DNA from: UBA285 sp049970695
GTDB taxonomy: Archaea > Thermoproteota > Thermoprotei_A > Sulfolobales > Desulfurococcaceae
DNA length: 64,000 nucleotides
Direction: 5' to 3'
Assembly (NCBI GenBank): GCA_049970695.1
Contig: JBMFML010000006.1
Span: 1-64,000 of the forward strand
The notes below the pieces were generated by a model that worked only from the letters and a program-made list of their open reading frames with translations, had not been told where the DNA came from and searched no databases. Shown here piece after piece: positions 50,380-59,035 of the stretch (position 1 is the first letter of the stretch; every line of letters starts with the position of its first letter). A program made the translations under genes and the position numbers.

Positions 50380-51081
50380 TTAGATGGTTAATTCGAGGCC
50401 CGCACCTCCTTCAAGGACTTCTATTCCATGTCCCCTAAGCAATTCTGCAAATCTCGCGCCACTACAGTGTAGCGGCACAACAAATCCCGGCTTAACCTCT
50501 TCTGCTACGAAGCGCGCATAGCGGGTAGCCAAGTCGCTAGGCGCGTTTTGCATGTGAAAGCCTCCTATTACTGCGTATACTTCTCTGTTGAAGAACTCCT
50601 TAATGTCCCTGAGGACTTTCACGCCTGGGTGCATGCAGCCAGACACTACCACCAAGCCTTTGCTGGCATTGAGTACTAAGAAGTGCTCATAAGGAGGTCC
50701 GTAGTGAGGTGGTGTCACAAAAATTCCTTCACCAAGCTTAGTCCACTTTGAGACCTCAAAAGGCCTTAAACCACTAAGCCTAAACAGCGATCCCAGTGAC
50801 TCCATTGTTCCATAGGGTATCAGCGTCTTGACATATGGCGCTTCCTGCGCTACGTACTTGTAGCCGCCGTAGTGTGGCACGTGCTCGTGTGATACGACGA
50901 CGTAGTCTACCAGTGCTAAGTCGACACCCAGCTCTCCACTATTGTGTTCGAGGACGTCGTAGTCTATTCCCATGTCAAAAAGCACCCTAGTGAAGCCCGA
51001 CTCTACTAGTATTGAAAGCGAGTGCTTTGCCACGAGGCCGCTTTTGAGGACTTTGTTGTCCGAAAGCACCACAATTCTCAA
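50380..51081 (-). CDS. Metallo-beta-lactamase-fold hydrolase (MJ0301/MptS-like group), altered metal motif
   Basis: 233 residues. Opening RIVVLSDNKV, VLFDMGI, then SGCMHPG and AVIGGFHMQ place it with the family that includes ribofuranosyl-aminobenzene 5'-phosphate synthase of tetrahydromethanopterin synthesis. The canonical H-x-H-x-D-H reads SHEHVPHYGG, so the metal Asp is replaced by Pro. Start TTG 51081 follows a GGGGGG run; TTG 51093 is four codons earlier. Shares a central TATA element with dph6. Confidence 0.78.
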   Translation of the reverse strand: MRIVVLSDNKVLKSGLVAKHSLSILVESGFTRVLFDMGIDYDVLEHNSGELGVDLALVDYVVVSHEHVPHYGGYKYVAQEAPYVKTLIPYGTMESLGSLFRLSGLRPFEVSKWTKLGEGIFVTPPHYGPPYEHFLVLNASKGLVVVSGCMHPGVKVLRDIKEFFNREVYAVIGGFHMQNAPSDLATRYARFVAEEVKPGFVVPLHCSGARFAELLRGHGIEVLEGGAGLELTI

Positions 51082-51094
51082 TAAGCCCCCCAAC

Positions 51095-51104
51095 CATATA
51101 CCAA
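51095..51104. promoter_or_regulatory. Shared TATA element between the MBL gene and dph6
   Basis: CCATATACCA lies about 26 nt from plausible start sites on either side (about 51126 plus, about 51075 minus). It supports ATG 51132 for dph6. Confidence 0.4.
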
Positions 51105-51131
51105 TTGAGCTGCTTATTAGGCGGGCCCTTC

Positions 51132-51821
51132 ATGCCGAGAGGAGCGGGCGTGCTGTTCACGGGCGGCAAGGACTCTGTCTACGCGCTGCACAAGGCCTTG
51201 AGTGAGGGCTATGAAGTCAAAGTCCTCTTAACAGTCATTCCTCACTACGAGCATTCGATGCTCTACCACAAACCCCCCTACCAGGTCTTGCTCGCGCAGG
51301 CGAAATCTCTAGGTATACCACTGGAATCTGTTGGACTGAGCTCGCAGGAAGGCGAGCTTAGCGCGCTAGAACACTTGCTTAAGAGAGCCCGCGACAAATA
51401 CGGCGTAGAGCTTGTCGTGACTGGTGCTCTCAAAAGCAATTTTCAGAGAAGGAAGTTCGCCGAAGCCGCTTCAAAACTCGGCATGGAAGTATACTCGCCG
51501 CACTGGGGGCTGAGCGATGAAGAGTACATGGAGAGCTTGTTAAGGCATGGAATAAAGTTCATCATAGTGTCGATCACATCGATGGGGATACCACTCGGTC
51601 TCCTGGGTAAGGTCTTCGCACCAGAAGACCTCGAGGTTCTCAAAAAGCTGAGCAAGAAGTACGGCTTTAACCTCTCTTTCGAAGGGGGAGAAGCAGAGAC
51701 TCTCGTAGTAGATGCGCCGCTCTTCAAGTATAGGCTTGAAGTTGAAGGAAGGCCTGTTGTGGTTTCGGAGTACGAGGGCTACTTTGTTGTAAGCAAGTGT
51801 AAACTTGTCAAAAAGTCTTAA
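51132..51821 (+). CDS. dph6: Diphthine-ammonia ligase (DUF71, Dph6)
   Basis: 229 residues. PP-loop LFTGGKDSVYALHKA near the N terminus, GALKSNFQRRKFAEAA, SITSMGIPLGLLGK, and the C-terminal FEGGEAETLVVDAPLF. It performs the last step of diphthamide synthesis on translation factor aEF2 using ATP and ammonium. A TTG at 51105 would add nine residues but precedes the expected transcript start. Confidence 0.9.
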   Translation: MPRGAGVLFTGGKDSVYALHKALSEGYEVKVLLTVIPHYEHSMLYHKPPYQVLLAQAKSLGIPLESVGLSSQEGELSALEHLLKRARDKYGVELVVTGALKSNFQRRKFAEAASKLGMEVYSPHWGLSDEEYMESLLRHGIKFIIVSITSMGIPLGLLGKVFAPEDLEVLKKLSKKYGFNLSFEGGEAETLVVDAPLFKYRLEVEGRPVVVSEYEGYFVVSKCKLVKKS

Positions 51822-52075
51822 GGCGGGCCTTCAGCAGTCTTTGTGTAGAAGACCCTAATGGTCTCTGCGAGGTGTTCTGGTTTCGTGTACCACTTGTCGT
51901 ACTTGTAGCTCTTGCCTTCTATGACTAGAGTTACGTAGTCCCTTTCGTCTATTACCCTTGTCTCGGGCTTGCCCGCTACAATGACTATTGTTTCGCGTGG
52001 ATTTACGTCCTGGAAGCGCACTCCGGGGAGCTTGCTGATCAGCTGTATTTTGAGTTGCTTTAAGTACTCGCTCAT
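51818..52075 (-). CDS. Small hypothetical protein
   Basis: 85 residues, Lys/Glu/Tyr-rich, with no membrane segment. ATG 52075 has a TATA-like GCTATTTAAG about 25-35 nt upstream. Its stop codon overlaps the dph6 stop by 4 nt (TTAA). No family recognised. Confidence 0.6.
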   Translation of the reverse strand: MSEYLKQLKIQLISKLPGVRFQDVNPRETIVIVAGKPETRVIDERDYVTLVIEGKSYKYDKWYTKPEHLAETIRVFYTKTAEGPP

Positions 52076-52195
52076 GTTATCAGCCAGAAATTCACTTAAG
52101 CCCCCCGCCCTTAAATAGCTTAATAGCAGCGCATACGCCTGAAAGCATTACTGCCTACTAGAAGCTCCGCCGAGTGCCAATTTCCCGTTTCTTAG

Positions 52196-53635
52196 CTAGT
52201 AAGTCACACCCAGCAGGGCAAGTCTGTCTGCACGCCTTCCACTACATGTTGTGAGCTCGGCGGGGTTTGGAAGCTCTATTGGCGACTCGACAATTTCTCC
52301 GAGAACCCCCATTCCAAAGGTTTTTTCAAGCAGCTCCGCGTCTTCTCTGCTTCCATCCCAGGGAGCCACTACTAGCCCTCTGAAGCCGCTAACCTGGCTG
52401 CAGTTTGTTACTATTTTTGTGAGCTTCTTCAAGTGCTCTAGCGCTCTAGCTTTTAGGGATTTTGAGAGCTCTTGCCAGGCTTCTTTGAGGGTTTTGATGG
52501 CTTCCTCGAGCTTTACCGTCTGCTTCGGTGCTCCATCTCTCCTGGCGATAGTGATGGTTCTCGTCTCAAGCTCCCTCCTGCCTACTTCAATGCGCGTTGG
52601 GACGCCCTTCATTTCCCAGTAGTAGTACTTCCAGCCAGGGGTGTGTTCGGGGTCGTCGTCGAGGTGTGCTCTGATGCCGTTCTCTGCGAGGTAGTCCCTA
52701 ATTCTCCTGGCGTAATCGAGTACGTCGGTTTCTTCGCGCCTAGCTATTGGGACTATGACTACTTGTATTGGAGCTACCTCTGGTGGGAATACCAGCCCTG
52801 TTTCGTCCCCGTGAATGGCTATAACAGCGCCTAGGACCCTTTCGCTGACTCCATAGCAGGTCTGGTACACATACTTGACACTTCCATCGCTGTCCATGAA
52901 CTTTATGTCAAATGCCCTAGCAAACCTCTGGCCCAAGTTTATTACGCTTCCCAGCTCCAGGCCCTTGCCATCCGGCATTACTGTCACGAAGTCGTAGTTG
53001 TACTCCGCGCCAGCAAAGGTATCCCAGGGCGGCGTCTTAACGATGAAGTAAGGGAGTAGGAGCCTGTCGAAGAACTCCTTGTATATTCTAATGGCCTCGC
53101 TTATTTGGCTTTCTGCTTCTTCGGGCGTTGCATGGGCTGTGTGAGCCTCTATGAAGCCCATTATCTCCCTAACTCTCAGAATTGGGTGTGTCATCTTGGT
53201 CTCGTACCTGAAGACGTTGACTACTTGGTACATCTTTAGTGGCAAGTCCCTGCGGCCTTTAATCCACGTACTCCACATGTAGTACATTACAGTCTCGCTC
53301 GTAGGCCTAATGAATAGCCTCTCATTAAACTTCTTCGTGGCAGTGCCCTCAACAACAAACGTCTCGCCGCCAAAGCCTTCGAGGAAGTCTTTTTCTCTCG
53401 AGAACACGGACTCGGGTATTAGAGTTGGAAAGTAGGCTTCTTGGTGCCCTGTTTTCTCGAGTAATTCTATGAGTATTCTCTGGACTAGCCGGAGGGCCCT
53501 CAGCCCATAGGGCTTCCAGACAATCATGCCCTTGACTGGGTACCTGATGTCCACTATGTCGGCTTCTCTAAGCACTGCGTGGTACCACTCGTCAAAGTCC
53601 TTGTACTTGTCTATTCTTATGCTCTTCCATGCCAC
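52196..53635 (-). CDS. proS: Prolyl-tRNA synthetase (archaeal/eukaryotic type)
   Basis: 479 residues. Class II motifs: PVKGMIVWKPYGLRALRLVQ (motif 1 area), YQVVNVFRYETKMTHPILRVRE (core FRYETKMTHP, motif 2) and the ATP/zinc C-terminal region with NCSQVSG and TTCSGR. The chain ends in Tyr, as ProRS of this type does. GTG 53635 has GGTG six bases before; GTG 53644 is the alternative. It overlaps the M28-like gene by 44 nt. Confidence 0.94.
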   Translation of the reverse strand: MAWKSIRIDKYKDFDEWYHAVLREADIVDIRYPVKGMIVWKPYGLRALRLVQRILIELLEKTGHQEAYFPTLIPESVFSREKDFLEGFGGETFVVEGTATKKFNERLFIRPTSETVMYYMWSTWIKGRRDLPLKMYQVVNVFRYETKMTHPILRVREIMGFIEAHTAHATPEEAESQISEAIRIYKEFFDRLLLPYFIVKTPPWDTFAGAEYNYDFVTVMPDGKGLELGSVINLGQRFARAFDIKFMDSDGSVKYVYQTCYGVSERVLGAVIAIHGDETGLVFPPEVAPIQVVIVPIARREETDVLDYARRIRDYLAENGIRAHLDDDPEHTPGWKYYYWEMKGVPTRIEVGRRELETRTITIARRDGAPKQTVKLEEAIKTLKEAWQELSKSLKARALEHLKKLTKIVTNCSQVSGFRGLVVAPWDGSREDAELLEKTFGMGVLGEIVESPIELPNPAELTTCSGRRADRLALLGVTY

Positions 53636-55178
53636 TAGAGCCACCTGCTTCCTTCATGCAGAGAAGTCTAAGCACGGCGCGCTCTACAGAGTCTTTCAGC
53701 CTGTTAACCCAGTAATTCAGGTATCCTTCTATAAATATTTTGGAGCTCGCACTGCCTCGAGGACTGTAAGGAGAGCAGGCCTCGCTGTAGCATACAACGA
53801 CGTCACCTCTACACTCAACTAAGTAGCCCCCCACAGCCCTTAGCATTTCCTGCGAGAGAGGCGAAAACAGTGAGGCCTCACTATATGCTTTAAGGGGCTT
53901 TGTACACGCAGCATAAGCCGCGACGTAGGCTGCTTTTAAGGCCTCTCTCAAGCCCCCGAGGTTCCTGCTTAGGCTTGCCGCGTCTAAGAGCCTAGAGGCT
54001 GCTACTCTCACTTCAAGCCTTGCTTCACCGAGCTTCATCTCGGCGTACTTACGGATCTTTTCGAGCCACTCAGCACCGGGCTTGATTTCTCTAATTAAAG
54101 CAAGCAGCAGCTCTAGCAACTTCTCTGCCTCTACCGAGTTTATTCCTTGTTGAGTAGTTGCATTGTGGTGTATCCAGGTCTCTGGAAGCGTTGTTATAGT
54201 CGCTGCTGCTACGCCGTGCTCGACGTAAGGGCCGCTCTCCATGAACATGTGATTGAAGTCTACGCGGCTTAGCAGGCGAGCAAAGTAGTCATAGAGGGCT
54301 GGGTGCGCGTGCACAGTTAGCTGACCAGTTGAGTGCAGGGGTCCGAGGGCAACTGCGTAGGACACCTTATCCAGCTCGCCTCTGGCTTCTAGTATTCGAA
54401 GAAGGTATCTTTCTCCCCAAGTGTAGTGATACTCCGTGAACTCTAGGTCTCCGACATCTCTGGCAGTGTAGGAGACTACGACTAAGTTGACTGGTAAGTC
54501 TGCCCTTCTCGCTTTTTCGAGTAACCGGGGAAGGAGGCTTGATGAAGCGCTCTCGGGAGAGCCGAGTAGCGCGTCGTGGTGCGCGACTACGTGTACGTCG
54601 TTTTCGCCGCTTCCATTAACTCTTGCAAGCAAAATGCGGCTTGAGCCCCTTTCCAATCTATGGCTTGCAGTTATCGAGAATCTCTTTTCAAGCATGGCTA
54701 GTGCTGTTTCGCTATCTACAGATAAGACTGGTATGTGCAGAGGTACTGATGGAGCTCGCGAAAAGCCTGGAGAGCCCAAAACGACGTCGGCCTTGAGGTA
54801 GTTACCCGGCACGAGGACTATCGCCTCCGGGCTTTTCCTGGCTAGGCTGTAAATCGCTACTCTAAGCTCCTCGGGCTTCTTCGGGTACTCCATTAAGACG
54901 ATCTTGCCTGCTAAGTCCTTTTCTAGGAGCTCCTCGTACGGAGCCTTAATAACGCCGTTAGGGCCCGTATCGAGTTCCACGCCACTACTGTAGGGCAGGA
55001 GCGCGCACGGCTTTTCGACATCACCAACGGTAATGGCACACTCGTAGTTCCAAGTATACACGGGCACGCTTACGTAGTCCACAGAGTCTGCAAGCTCCTT
55101 GAAGACTTTTCTAAGGCTTTCTGCTAATTCTAGTTCGCGTTGACTCCCAGGTAGCACGTTGGGAGTACTCGTAGACAT
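53592..55178 (-). CDS. M28-like peptidase relative with altered metal site
   Basis: 528 residues. The middle part (about 185-370) resembles M28 aminopeptidases: VHVVAHHDALLGSPESAS gives H-x-D, and WIHHNATTQQGIN gives the last His loop. But D-N-x-S-G reads ESASS and the E-E pair region reads TARDVGDLEF, so two ligands appear lost. A PA-like insert (about 85-170, DLAGKIVLMEYP) precedes it, and a Cys-containing helical tail follows. It may bind peptides rather than cut them. Confidence 0.65.
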   Translation of the reverse strand: MSTSTPNVLPGSQRELELAESLRKVFKELADSVDYVSVPVYTWNYECAITVGDVEKPCALLPYSSGVELDTGPNGVIKAPYEELLEKDLAGKIVLMEYPKKPEELRVAIYSLARKSPEAIVLVPGNYLKADVVLGSPGFSRAPSVPLHIPVLSVDSETALAMLEKRFSITASHRLERGSSRILLARVNGSGENDVHVVAHHDALLGSPESASSSLLPRLLEKARRADLPVNLVVVSYTARDVGDLEFTEYHYTWGERYLLRILEARGELDKVSYAVALGPLHSTGQLTVHAHPALYDYFARLLSRVDFNHMFMESGPYVEHGVAAATITTLPETWIHHNATTQQGINSVEAEKLLELLLALIREIKPGAEWLEKIRKYAEMKLGEARLEVRVAASRLLDAASLSRNLGGLREALKAAYVAAYAACTKPLKAYSEASLFSPLSQEMLRAVGGYLVECRGDVVVCYSEACSPYSPRGSASSKIFIEGYLNYWVNRLKDSVERAVLRLLCMKEAGGSSGMEEHKNRQVQGL

Positions 55179-55226
55179 GTTCAGTAGGCCTTTGTCAAGG
55201 CTTTTAACGACTCTAGCTTAGTAGCG

Positions 55227-55703
55227 ATGTGTGAGGACCCTGAAATGGTTGACATAGTAGAACTCGACAAAGTTAGGAATTTAGATGCATTCTTGAAGAA
55301 GCTGGCAGAGCGTGGGTTTCAAGTCGAGGCAAGTGCGCACGTTGTCTTAGAAGACCACAGTGAGCTGAGCCTCTACAAAGTCTACAAAAACTCCACGTTA
55401 GTAGCATACGTGGTTGCGCACTACATAACTCAGTACTACAAAGCAGTACTATCCGAGGCAGAGAGTGATAGCGAGTTTCTGAAAAAGCTACTTGAAATAA
55501 AACACTCCGGTGAGAGGTGGAGCGCTCCCGTGAACCCCGTTTACCTACTCACGTATACTAGCGACCTCTCCGAGGTGATTAGTAGCTACGAAGACGACTA
55601 TCCTACTCGAGAAGCCGCTGAGCTCGTAGAAGTGTATAGAAGCAGGAACCCCAATTACAGGCTGATACCTAGAGTAGTCGTTGCTAGACTCAAAGAGGGT
55701 TAG
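55227..55703 (+). CDS. Hypothetical protein
   Basis: 158 residues, mostly charged and soluble, Tyr-rich. ATG 55227 or ATG 55245. Its stop overlaps the xerA stop by 4 nt (TTAG). Recognised family: none. Confidence 0.6.
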   Translation: MCEDPEMVDIVELDKVRNLDAFLKKLAERGFQVEASAHVVLEDHSELSLYKVYKNSTLVAYVVAHYITQYYKAVLSEAESDSEFLKKLLEIKHSGERWSAPVNPVYLLTYTSDLSEVISSYEDDYPTREAAELVEVYRSRNPNYRLIPRVVVARLKEG

Positions 55704-56713
55704 CTCTCTCCAGCGAGGGCTTTTGCTTCCTCTGCTCTAGAGCCTAAGTTAAGTCCGCAGTAGGGGCAGAAGATGGCGTCCTGTGGAACGACGCTATTGC
55801 ACGAGCTGCAGATGCGCGGTTCTACGACTCTCCCCATCTTCTCTTCATACTCCTTCTTGACGTCTTCAATTGTCAAGTGCAGGTATACTTGCGTTGTTCT
55901 TATGTCGCTATGCCCCAGAAGCCTTTGAAGACTCGGCAAGCTAAGCCCTTTCTTAATTGCTAGTGTCGCAAAAGTGTGCCTAAACACGTGTGGCCTGACT
56001 TTAGACAGATCTATACCGGCCTTCTTGGCAAGCTTCTTTACTTTCTTGTAGAGTGCGCTGTAGGATATCTTGAACAACTTGTCCTTGGATCCAAGCCTGT
56101 TCAGCTTTATCCACGCTCCCAGTAGTTCGAAGACCTCGCGTGGTGCTGTAACAAGCCTCTCTTTTCCATACTTTGCAGACCTCACTCTGATAATGCCTTT
56201 TGCCAAGTCAATGTCTTCTACTCTAAGGTTTAGTAGCTCTCTACTTCGAAGCCCCGTTGAAACTAGGAGAAGGAGCAGCAGCCTGTCCTGGGGCTTTGTG
56301 GCTACCGCGAGTAGTCTCGCAACCTCTTCTTCCGAGAGGGCCTCTATTCGCTGCGGCTTGCGGACTACTCGGGGAACCTTGATCTTCAAGCCCAGCCACT
56401 GAAAGAACCTCCTGAGGAATAAACTGTAGTAATGGAGAGTTACCTGCCACTTGTCGGGGTCGCTCGTCTTGGCGCCCGGAAATCCCGATTTCAGCCTCTC
56501 GTTTCTCCAGCTAATGATGTCCCTCAGGGTTACTTCTCGTAAAGGCTTGTTTTTCACAAAGCCGAGGAAGTCTCTTATAGCCGCCATGTAGGCCTTAATG
56601 GTCTCTTCACTAGCACCAGAAGCCCTGAGCGTGTCTTCAAATTCCCTAACTATTTCCTCGTTGCTGAGCTCTAATATGCCATCAGGAGCCTCGGCAAGCT
56701 CCAGCCTTGGCAA
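55700..56713 (-). CDS. xerA: Tyrosine recombinase XerA with C-terminal zinc ribbon
   Basis: 337 residues. SAM-like core-binding domain about 20-115. The catalytic set is STGLRSRELLNLR (Arg), HVFRHTFA (His-x2-Arg), LLGHSDIRTTQ (His) and QVYLHLT (Tyr nucleophile). The last about 35 residues hold a zinc ribbon C-x2-C-x10-C-x2-C (CSSC ... CPYC), which most Xer proteins lack. It resolves chromosome dimers at dif in other archaea. The start TTG 56713 lies about 25 nt below TTTTTTAAGG. No phage genes nearby, so a housekeeping role is likely. Confidence 0.88.
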   Translation of the reverse strand: MPRLELAEAPDGILELSNEEIVREFEDTLRASGASEETIKAYMAAIRDFLGFVKNKPLREVTLRDIISWRNERLKSGFPGAKTSDPDKWQVTLHYYSLFLRRFFQWLGLKIKVPRVVRKPQRIEALSEEEVARLLAVATKPQDRLLLLLLVSTGLRSRELLNLRVEDIDLAKGIIRVRSAKYGKERLVTAPREVFELLGAWIKLNRLGSKDKLFKISYSALYKKVKKLAKKAGIDLSKVRPHVFRHTFATLAIKKGLSLPSLQRLLGHSDIRTTQVYLHLTIEDVKKEYEEKMGRVVEPRICSSCNSVVPQDAIFCPYCGLNLGSRAEEAKALAGES

Positions 56714-56732
56714 GCGAGCCCCGGCATGGAAG

Positions 56733-56756
56733 TCCTTAAAAAATGGAAATTAAGGA
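56733..56756. repeat. Inverted repeat at the xerA promoter
   Basis: TCCTTAA - 10 nt - TTAAGGA, a perfect 7-bp inverted repeat. The left arm and centre overlap the presumed xerA TATA box. It could be an operator, a recombinase site, or on the minus strand a T-rich terminator for the upstream gene. Confidence 0.45.
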
Positions 56757-56764
56757 GCAGGGGT

Positions 56765-57592
56765 CTACACTAAAGACTGCATTTTTTCCCTCACGAGACT
56801 TAACGCCTGCTCTTTCGAGATTTCAAATGGCTTTACCTTCTTCATGTCACTTAGTACTTTCTCGGGGTTTTTCTCGTAGTCTTCTCGTCTACCCTTAGAC
56901 CTCACTATGTACCTGAAGCACTTGTCGCCGTAGATTACTACAGCATCAATGACGACCTCGTCACCACTCGGACTCACCGAGGCAAGCCCCATTGAAGCGC
57001 CTTCTTTGCTAGCGAACTTAATGAGATAGCCTCCCTCGACAGTCTCGCCTATCAAGTCGGCTGAGCCGATGTGGCTAACGACGTCCTCAACTACTGCTAC
57101 TGGAGGAGCTGGTGGAGGTGTTGGTGGTGTGGGTGGCGGAGGCGGCGCTCTTTCCTCTTCTTCTGGTGCTTCGAATGCTCTTACTGCAGCTTCTACTTCA
57201 GCTGGTGCACGCCTAAACGACTCGAGTATCTGGGTCAGTTTCTCGGATACCATGCGGCTTACCACTCTAGCGACGTTCTCGTCTGGAACTCTCTTGAAGA
57301 CCTCTAAGCGGAGGGTTTCGTATAGCCACTTTACTCTCTTCGAGGGCTCAACGACGTAGCTTATTCTGGCCCTAACAACGTCTCCCTTGTCTACTCTAAG
57401 CTCGTTTACCAGTATGTTGTACAAGACCACGTTGAGCTCTGCTGCAGCTCTCGCAACTTCTCTCGCAAATTCCTTGTCTTGCTTTACGAGGTCTTTGAGC
57501 TGCGCGAAGAGCGTCTTCCTAACTTTATCTGCATACGCTCCCGCTATTATGAGCCCTGTACTGAGCTCTCTCTGCTCCGGAGCCGCGCTCAA
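56765..57592 (-). CDS. DUF2258-like archaeal protein with Pro-rich linker
   Basis: About 275 residues in two domains. Residues about 12-140 begin STGLIIAGAYADKVRKTLFA, then continue as a helical/beta module that I associate with crenarchaeal DUF2258. A Pro-rich linker (APPPPPTPPTPPPAPP) leads to a C-terminal domain of about 100 residues. Function unknown. The frame opens at TTG 57604, but a TATA-like AATATAAC (57616-57609) favours TTG 57592. Confidence 0.7.
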   Translation of the reverse strand: MSAAPEQRELSTGLIIAGAYADKVRKTLFAQLKDLVKQDKEFAREVARAAAELNVVLYNILVNELRVDKGDVVRARISYVVEPSKRVKWLYETLRLEVFKRVPDENVARVVSRMVSEKLTQILESFRRAPAEVEAAVRAFEAPEEEERAPPPPPTPPTPPPAPPVAVVEDVVSHIGSADLIGETVEGGYLIKFASKEGASMGLASVSPSGDEVVIDAVVIYGDKCFRYIVRSKGRREDYEKNPEKVLSDMKKVKPFEISKEQALSLVREKMQSLV

Positions 57593-57677
57593 TGGTGTCA
57601 CCAAAAGTTATATTACTCGCGTGGCGGGATTATATTACTGGGAAGTATTAGGCGCTACGCAGAGGCGAGGCATTGCC

Positions 57678-57911
57678 TTGGCGAGCCGCGTCTTGAACTT
57701 TTCAGGCGTAATTGTGAGTGCCGAGGACGAAGACGGCACTGTCGCACTATACATCTACGGAGAGATAGGTGACAGAGAGGGGTACTTCTATGTGAGGGTC
57801 TCGAGAGAAAGGGCCGAGAAAATACTGGCACTGGGCATTGGACAGAGAATTGAGGGCAGGGGCGTACTAGTCTCTGAAGAGCCCCTCGTAGTAGAAGCAG
57901 TGGAAGACTAG
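57678..57911 (+). CDS. Small hypothetical protein, possible beta-barrel
   Basis: 77 residues with alternating strands (SGVIVSAEDEDGTVALYIYG, then GRGVLVSEEPLVVEAV). The frame is open far upstream, overlapping the divergent gene. I start at TTG 57678, which has GAGG seven bases before and a TATA-like GATTATATTA (57629-57638) at the right distance; GTG 57621 is an alternative. The next gene starts on the base after its stop. Confidence 0.6.
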   Translation: MASRVLNFSGVIVSAEDEDGTVALYIYGEIGDREGYFYVRVSRERAEKILALGIGQRIEGRGVLVSEEPLVVEAVED

Positions 57912-58391
57912 GTGGGAGGAGTGCTCAGGCTGCTTGTTAAGCCTCCTAGAATCAAGGTTCTCGAAGCTGCTGGATCTATCGGTGATGGGAGAGTGAAGGT
58001 GTACTCTGATACTAAGGCTGTGGTTAAGTCTAGCATGGGTGATCGAGAGTACAAAGTTGTGGTCGTCCCAGAAGGCGATAGCGTGTATAGAGCCTACAGC
58101 AATGACAATGGAACAATCTACAGAGGCTACATCGGGTACCCGATACTAGCCTTCATGATGGTAAAAGACATTCTGCCCGTTGACAACGACGTCGTGAGGG
58201 CCATGTCTAATGTACCGTGGAAGGAGCTCAACGAGAGGTATCAGAAGTACTCTATTGTCGAGAACATCGTGATAGCGAGAGCCGAGAAACTGGGCGTCCC
58301 AAGGAGCGTCATAGACGACTACGTCAACCTAGTCTTCAAGAAGCTGGGCTTGATGAGAGTCTACTTTGACGAGTCGCTTGCGCGGAGCTAG
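57912..58391 (+). CDS. Hypothetical protein
   Basis: 159 residues: beta-rich N-terminal half (RIKVLEAAGSIGDGRVKVYS), helical C-terminal half. GTG 57912 directly follows the stop of the 77-residue gene, with GGTGGGAGGA around the junction, so the two are coupled. The stop overlaps the stop of the convergent gene by 4 nt (CTAG). No family recognised. Confidence 0.65.
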   Translation: MGGVLRLLVKPPRIKVLEAAGSIGDGRVKVYSDTKAVVKSSMGDREYKVVVVPEGDSVYRAYSNDNGTIYRGYIGYPILAFMMVKDILPVDNDVVRAMSNVPWKELNERYQKYSIVENIVIARAEKLGVPRSVIDDYVNLVFKKLGLMRVYFDESLARS

Positions 58392-59035
58392 GCAAGCGAA
58401 AGCCTGCCTCTCGCTACCTTGAAGTACTTCCTCCTAGTAAGCCACACCAAGATGTTTCTAGCCCTCTGCTTGTCAACGCCGAGCTCCAGAGATATCAAGC
58501 GGACGGCGTCTTTCACTGTTAGCTCGCCGTAGTCGGACATGGCGCTCTTTAAAACCTCGTAGGCCCTGCCATAAGTGCCAGGCGGTTTCTCAACGACCCT
58601 GAGCTCCTCGCCGAGCCTCACTCTAATTGACAAGCCCTCTTGTGGAATCTTAAAGACGTACTCGCTCAGCGTGCTACTAACGCGCGAGAAGTAGACAACC
58701 AAGTAGCCCTTTGGGTAGTAGCTGCGGGGCGCTGTGAAGACGACTATGTTCTTAGCTGCGCACTTTTCGAGCAGCCGCAAACCTGCAAACCCGTAGACCA
58801 GTACGTGCTTGCCGCCTGCGCAGGCCTCTTCCAAATTTGTGGAGAATTCAACCGAGCCTAGCACGTCGAGAGGGAGGTAGCGGGCCAGTACTCCCGAGTT
58901 GTCGACGACTACTGGCGATGCGCCCCGCTTAATCCACTCTCTCAGTACTAGGGCAGATAGCTTAGCCAAGGCATTAACACTGCGCGATGACACAACGACT
59001 CTGCCGCTGGAAATCCTCTGCAAGACCTCGCTCAC
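58388..59035 (-). CDS. Hypothetical protein with C-terminal winged-helix-like part
   Basis: 215 residues. The first about 120 look like an alpha/beta domain (VVVSSRSVNALAKLSALVLR ... HVLVYGFAGLRLLEKC) and the final 60 (ELTVKDAVRLISLELGVDKQ then RARNILVWLTRRKYFKVARG) read like a winged helix. GTG 59035 is about 24 nt below TATA-like AGTTAAAC, a leaderless start. Possibly a DNA-binding regulator. Confidence 0.6.
   Translation of the reverse strand: MSEVLQRISSGRVVVSSRSVNALAKLSALVLREWIKRGASPVVVDNSGVLARYLPLDVLGSVEFSTNLEEACAGGKHVLVYGFAGLRLLEKCAAKNIVVFTAPRSYYPKGYLVVYFSRVSSTLSEYVFKIPQEGLSIRVRLGEELRVVEKPPGTYGRAYEVLKSAMSDYGELTVKDAVRLISLELGVDKQRARNILVWLTRRKYFKVARGRLSLA

Noticed and set aside
55700..56713. 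Integrated element implied by a tyrosine recombinase
   Set aside because: Catalytic core and context fit housekeeping XerA; no att repeats at the tRNAs, no phage or plasmid genes, and codon use is like the neighbours.
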